This document shows, piece by piece, positions 7,276-10,440 of a stretch of 10,440 bases of DNA. The notes beneath the pieces are model-generated. The model searched no databases. It saw nothing but the letters and a program-made list of their open reading frames with translations, and was not told the origin of the DNA. How positions within the stretch are numbered: position 1 is the first letter of the stretch; the number at the start of each line of letters is the position of its first letter. The DNA comes from Rubritepida sp. (GTDB taxonomy: Bacteria; Pseudomonadota; Alphaproteobacteria; Acetobacterales; Acetobacteraceae). The position numbers and the translations under genes were made by a program. Where the stretch lies: NCBI GenBank assembly GCA_014376425.1, contig JACMRO010000184.1:1-10440 (forward strand), read 5' to 3'.

Positions 7276-7293
7276 GCGGCGGTAGCGAGCCCA

Positions 7294-7980
7294 TCAGTCG
7301 CCGAGCAGGAAATCCCGCGCCGCGTTCAGCCGTGCCGCCAGCGCCGCATCACCCCCGGCGTCGGGATGGGCCCCGCGCATCGCCTGGCGGTGCGCGGCGC
7401 GGATGTCGGACTCGCCGGCGCCCTCCGCCAGGCCCAGCAGCGCCAGGGCGGCAGCGCGGTCCATCCCCACCGGCCCGGCGGCGGGCGGCGGCTCTGACAT
7501 CCGCCATTGTGGCACCACCCGGTCCAACCAGGCTTCCAGCAGCGGCACGCTGTCGGCATCCTGCGCCTGGCAGAAGGCGAGCAGTTCCAGCAGTTCTTCC
7601 TGGGAGAGATCGGCCAGCACACGCCCGGCGAAGGCACCCTGCACCACCCGGCCGCGCATGGCGCCGCTGGCCAGGTTCAGCCGCATCTCCAACGTGGCGG
7701 TGTCCACCGCCGTCTCGCCCTCGGCGGCATTGCGGGAGAAGACCTGTTTCGCCTGGTAGCCCTTCCACCAGCGCCAGGCAGCAGGGCCGAAAAGGATGGC
7801 GCCCGTCAACGCCATGTTGCCGCGGCCGGACAGCAGCAGCAACGCCATCAGCAACGCACCCAGAATGGCGCTGCCCAGCACCAGCGCCTGTCGCGCCTGG
7901 GCCGGCGTGGAATCCGCAAAGGCGCGCAGCAGCGCATAGAGGAACAGCAGCCCGCCCGCGCCCGCCAACAGCCAGATCAT
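7294..7980 (-). CDS. Membrane-anchored J-domain (DnaJ-like) protein
   Basis: Inner-membrane co-chaperone candidate of 228 residues. The N-terminus has a hydrophobic helix (about 2-22) and two more hydrophobic stretches (33-51 and 56-72). A soluble middle region follows with TLEMRLNLASGAMRG to LLEAWLDR (96-154), a segment I recall from alphaproteobacterial J-proteins. The C-terminus is a compact J domain (about 173-228) with the HPD motif at 205-207, which stimulates Hsp70/DnaK ATPase. There is no Gly/Phe-rich or zinc-finger region, so this is a type III J-protein; the C-terminal J domain behind a membrane anchor recalls DjlA or the mitochondrial Pam18 layout. The ATG at 7980 is chosen because MIWLLAGAGG is a natural membrane start; the upstream frame to 8295 is an antisense-like Ser/Arg/Pro-rich shadow inside the neighbouring gene. 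It begins 13 nt after the VWA gene, so the two are almost certainly co-transcribed. Confidence 0.85.
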   Translation of the reverse strand: MIWLLAGAGGLLFLYALLRAFADSTPAQARQALVLGSAILGALLMALLLLSGRGNMALTGAILFGPAAWRWWKGYQAKQVFSRNAAEGETAVDTATLEMRLNLASGAMRGRVVQGAFAGRVLADLSQEELLELLAFCQAQDADSVPLLEAWLDRVVPQWRMSEPPPAAGPVGMDRAAALALLGLAEGAGESDIRAAHRQAMRGAHPDAGGDAALAARLNAARDFLLGD

Positions 7981-7993
7981 CGCAGCTGCACCA

Positions 7994-8716
7994 TCATTTT
8001 GTCCCGCGCAGCTGGAGGGCGATGCGCTGCGCCGCCGGCCCCGGCAGCGCCGCCAGCCCGGACCGGCCGCCGGCCGCGAACACCGCAACCGCGCGCAGCA
8101 GATCGCGCAGCGCATCGGCGCTGCGTGCGTCGAAAGGCGCGAAGGCACCGCCGGAGAGCTTGGCGATCTGCCGGAAGGCCTCGGCGCTGGCCGGCTCGCC
8201 GCCCTCATGGAAGGCGAAGACGGGGGTGCCGCGCAGCCCGAGCTGGCCGGCGAGATGGGCGATGGGATCCAGCGGCTCCTCCAGCGCGTCCCCAACTAAA
8301 ACGCAGGCGTTGATGCGCTGGCGGCTGGTTTCGGCCAACGCATGGGTCAGCGCGCGCAGCAGCTGCGTCTGCCCGCCCAGGCAGCGCACGCCGGACATGC
8401 GGCTGATCAGCTCGGCGCTATCGGCCAGGAAGGGGGTGGCGGCGAATTCCATGTACCCCCGCCAGTAGGCAAGCTGGATCGACAGCCCGCCCAGCCCGGC
8501 AGTGGCGGCGAACATGTCGCCCATCAGCTGGCAGGCGCGGTCCCAGCTCGGCTGGCGGCTTGCGGTGGCGTCCATGATGAACAGCAGCCGACCCTGCGCG
8601 CCTCCCTGCGCGCGGGCGGGTTGCGCGACGACTGCCCGGGCCTGGGCCAGGAAGGCGGCAACGGCGGTATTGGCGGGTTTGGGCGTGAGATCGCGCATCG
8701 GCAGACAGATGGTCAT
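7994..8716 (-). CDS. VWA-like protein with complete MIDAS motif
   Basis: Soluble protein of 240 residues with a von Willebrand factor A-like fold. The strand LLFIMDATAS ends in the metal-ion-dependent adhesion site signature DxTxS (Asp49, Thr51, Ser53). A second loop GGQT (114-117) supplies the MIDAS threonine, and a third strand VLVGDALEE (139-147) supplies Asp143. VWA domains bind partner proteins through a divalent metal. No signal peptide is seen, so it should be cytoplasmic and may act beside the membrane J-protein encoded 13 nt downstream. The pairing suggests a protein-assembly or quality-control role, but that is inference. The ATG at 8716 gives the full domain; a second ATG at 8698 has no better ribosome-binding sequence. 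Divergent from the secreted-protein gene at 8794. Confidence 0.78.
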   Translation of the reverse strand: MTICLPMRDLTPKPANTAVAAFLAQARAVVAQPARAQGGAQGRLLFIMDATASRQPSWDRACQLMGDMFAATAGLGGLSIQLAYWRGYMEFAATPFLADSAELISRMSGVRCLGGQTQLLRALTHALAETSRQRINACVLVGDALEEPLDPIAHLAGQLGLRGTPVFAFHEGGEPASAEAFRQIAKLSGGAFAPFDARSADALRDLLRAVAVFAAGGRSGLAALPGPAAQRIALQLRGTK

Positions 8717-8755
8717 GGCTTGCCACCGCCGCCAGGGCTGGCCGGCGCGACGCTT

Positions 8756-8776
8756 TGCGATAGGCTCTCTATCGCA
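8756..8776. promoter_or_regulatory. Perfect 8-bp-arm inverted repeat in a divergent promoter region
   Basis: TGCGATAG (8756-8763) and CTATCGCA (8769-8776) are exact reverse complements around a five-base GCTCT centre. The element lies in the 77-base gap between the divergent VWA gene (start 8716) and secreted-protein gene (start 8794), directly before the AGGGAG ribosome-binding site of the latter. It could be an operator for a dimeric regulator controlling one or both genes, or an RNA hairpin near the ribosome-binding site. I do not recognise the motif. Confidence 0.5.
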
Positions 8777-8793
8777 CAGGGAGTTCCAAGCCG

Positions 8794-10161
8794 ATGCGTT
8801 CCATCCTCCTCGCCATTACGCTCGCCTGCCTGCTCGTCCGCATCGCGCCGGCCCTGGCGCAGGACCACCCAGTGGTGCAGCAGCTGCGGTCGATGCTGCC
8901 AGCCGGCAACACGCTCACCTTCGCGCGTGCCACCCCCGTCGCCGGCACGCCCGAAGGGGTGACGCTGGAAAATGTCGTGCTGACACGGGGGGCGGATCGC
9001 ACCACCATCGCCACCCTCACCCTGGTCGGGCTTCGGCCCGATGGGGTGACGCGGCTGGAACTTCGCGACCTGTCGGCGCCCATGGCCGGGGGGCCACCTG
9101 GGGGCCCACCGGCGGGCGCGGTCACCATCGCCGGCCTGGAAGTGACCGGGCTTGCCGTGCGCCGCCGCCCGGCCGGCCAGCGGCCGCAGCCCGACGACGT
9201 CAAACTGTCCACGCTGCGGCTGGAGAACTTCGCCGGTCCCGGCCGGCCGACCTTCGCCATCGCCCGCCTGACCGTCAGCAACTGGGGCATCGGCCGCCGC
9301 ACCGAGGGCGAGGTCACCGGGATGAACTTCACCTCCATTCCGGACAACCCGATCGACGCGTTCAGCGTGGCCCGCGTGGCGACCGCGGGGCTGGATATCG
9401 CGAGCCTGGCCACGGCCGCGATGCAGAGCCGCGCCCCGGGCCCGCAACCCGCCGGGCGGCAGAGCGTGGCGCTGGAAGGCGTGGTGATGCGCGGCGGCGG
9501 CGTGGTGCTGGGCGGGCTCCAGTCCCTGCAGGTGGAAGGCGAGGCGGATGCCCAGGGCTCCGGCACCGGGCGGCTGGCGCTGCGCGGGCTGACGGTGGAG
9601 CGCGCGCCCCCCACCACCGCCTTCTTCGACACGGTGGGGCTGGAGCGGGTGGATGCCTCGATGAGCTTCGAGGGCAGCTACGACGCCACCACCGGCCGGC
9701 TGCTGCTGCCTGCCTTCGCGCTCGGGGTGCGGGAGGTGGGTGCCATCGCGCTGGCGTTGGGCATCGATGGCTACACGCCGGCGGCGGCGCAGAGCAACGA
9801 CACCAGCCGGATACGGCTGTTGAACGCCCGGCTGCGCTTCGCCGATGAAGGCGCCTACGGCCGCACGCTGCGCGCCCAGGCGCGCGCCACCGCCACCAGC
9901 GAACAGGCGCTGCGCGAGCAATACGCCTCCGCGCTGCGCAACGCGCTCCGCAGCCCGGGCCCCAACCCGGCCCCCAACCTAGCGTTGGACGGCCTACGCG
10001 AGGTGTTGCTGCGCTTCGTGCGCGGCGAGATCAATGTAGTGGAGTTGGAGGCGCGACCGGCGGCGCCGGTGCCGTTCAGCACACTCGGGCCGGCCTTGCA
10101 GCAGGGGCCCGCGCCCCTGGTCCGGCAGCTGGGCATCACCGCGAGCGGGCGGCGGCAGTAG
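8794..10161 (+). CDS. Secreted protein of unknown family
   Basis: I do not recognise this 455-residue protein. It starts with a clear signal peptide (MRSILLAITLACLLVRIAPALAQ, cleavage after residue 22), so it is probably periplasmic. Cys12 lies inside the hydrophobic core and is a poor lipobox. The mature part has no membrane helix and is built largely of alternating hydrophobic segments resembling beta strands, for example TIATLTLVGLRPDGVTRLEL, VKLSTLRLENF, GRLALRGLTVER and GRLLLPAFALGVREVG. This recalls AsmA- or DUF945-like beta-repeat periplasmic proteins, an impression only. A short GGPPGGPPAG linker lies near residues 98-107. The C-terminal part (from about 345) is more helical. AGGGAG at 8778-8783 lies ten bases before the ATG. 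It is divergent from the VWA/J-domain pair and convergent with the EnvC-like gene, 15 nt away. Confidence 0.75.
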   Translation: MRSILLAITLACLLVRIAPALAQDHPVVQQLRSMLPAGNTLTFARATPVAGTPEGVTLENVVLTRGADRTTIATLTLVGLRPDGVTRLELRDLSAPMAGGPPGGPPAGAVTIAGLEVTGLAVRRRPAGQRPQPDDVKLSTLRLENFAGPGRPTFAIARLTVSNWGIGRRTEGEVTGMNFTSIPDNPIDAFSVARVATAGLDIASLATAAMQSRAPGPQPAGRQSVALEGVVMRGGGVVLGGLQSLQVEGEADAQGSGTGRLALRGLTVERAPPTTAFFDTVGLERVDASMSFEGSYDATTGRLLLPAFALGVREVGAIALALGIDGYTPAAAQSNDTSRIRLLNARLRFADEGAYGRTLRAQARATATSEQALREQYASALRNALRSPGPNPAPNLALDGLREVLLRFVRGEINVVELEARPAAPVPFSTLGPALQQGPAPLVRQLGITASGRRQ

Positions 10162-10176
10162 CGAAGGCGCGCGGGC

Positions 10177-10440
10177 TCAGCCGCGGCCGGCGAAGAAGCC
10201 CCGGGGGTCGGCGGGCTGGCCGTTGCGGCGCAGCTCGACATAGAGCTGCGCCTGTTCGGCCGGCATGGCGCCCACCGGCTCGCCGGCCAGCACCCGCTCG
10301 CCGGTGGCGGTGTCCAGCCGCTCCATCCGTGCCAGGACCAGGTGCACGCCGCCGCCGCAATCGATGATAACCAGATGACCGTAGCTGCGAAACGGCCCGG
10401 CGAAAGCGACGCGACCAGCGCAGGGCGCGACGACGCGGGC
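10177..10440 (-). CDS. EnvC-like murein hydrolase activator, C-terminal degenerate LytM domain (N-terminus beyond window)
   Basis: The last 87 residues of a minus-strand gene whose start lies beyond the right edge. The fragment is the end of a LytM/M23 domain: GRVAFAGPFRSYGHLVIIDCGGGVHLVLARMERLDTATGERVLAGEPVG, then AQLYVELRRNGQPADPRGFFAGRG at the C-terminus. Active M23 peptidases have His in the AHL segment and in LHFE. Here these read ARM and LYVE, so the visible metal and catalytic histidines are absent, as in EnvC, whose C-terminus reads LYFEIRRQG. EnvC-type proteins are periplasmic activators of cell-wall amidases at the division septum under FtsEX control. The coiled-coil N-terminus expected of EnvC is not in view, so NlpD-like or other M23-like proteins remain possible. 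Confidence 0.82.
   Translation of the reverse strand, partial: ARVVAPCAGRVAFAGPFRSYGHLVIIDCGGGVHLVLARMERLDTATGERVLAGEPVGAMPAEQAQLYVELRRNGQPADPRGFFAGRG

Noticed and set aside
7177..7293. Rho-independent terminator between the convergent kinase and J-domain genes
   Set aside because: GC-rich dyads exist, but no clean stem followed by a T-tract on either strand.
7981..8295. N-terminal extension of the J-domain protein to 8295
   Set aside because: The added residues are Ser/Arg/Pro-rich and overlap the VWA gene in another frame; the natural start is the hydrophobic MIWLLAG at 7980.
7176..8468. 430-codon plus-strand open frame across the J-domain and VWA genes
   Set aside because: Composition is dominated by Arg, Pro, Ala and Ser, and it lies opposite two genes with clear motifs.
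8713..9921. 402-codon minus-strand open frame opposite the secreted protein
   Set aside because: His/Gln/Gly-rich shadow; the plus frame has a signal peptide and a ribosome-binding site.

Overview
The window is about 10.4 kb of very GC-rich DNA with dense, short-spaced genes. The gene content (a Bug/TctC-type binding protein, a HisKA_2 kinase with PAS domains, a membrane-anchored J-domain protein of alphaproteobacterial type, an EnvC-like degenerate LytM protein) and the codon use suggest an alphaproteobacterium, probably of the Acetobacteraceae (Roseomonas-like). That placement is an inference from gene content, not a sequence match. No RNA genes, insertion sequences, CRISPR arrays or phage genes were found.

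Layout. Positions 1-693 (minus) hold the first 231 residues of a tripartite-tricarboxylate-type solute-binding protein that runs off the left edge. Positions 849-1451 (minus) encode a secreted aspzincin (M35) metallopeptidase. Positions 1488-5076 (minus) form a nucleotide-sugar operon transcribed galU, ugd, then phosphomannomutase/phosphoglucomutase, with overlapping stop and start codons. Its middle gene, UDP-glucose 6-dehydrogenase, carries an in-frame amber codon. A divergent intergenic region (5077-5403) leads to a cytoplasmic three-PAS HisKA_2 sensor kinase (5404-7176, plus). After a short convergent gap come two minus-strand genes: a MIDAS-bearing VWA-like protein (7994-8716) and, downstream of it, a membrane J-domain protein (7294-7980). 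A divergent promoter region with a perfect 8-bp-arm dyad separates them from a secreted 455-residue protein of unknown family (8794-10161, plus). At the right edge (10177-10440, minus) is the C-terminus of an EnvC-like protein whose LytM domain lacks catalytic histidines.

How the genes work together. The mutase would interconvert hexose-6-phosphate and hexose-1-phosphate, GalU would make UDP-glucose, and Ugd would oxidise it to UDP-glucuronate, supplying an acidic exopolysaccharide, capsule or lipopolysaccharide. If the amber codon is real and not suppressed, the UDP-glucuronate branch from this locus is cut. The M35 peptidase follows the mutase by only 36 nt and may share its transcript. The remaining genes look like envelope or housekeeping functions. 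The least described parts are the VWA/J-domain pair and the divergent secreted protein. I see no defence or mobile system here.
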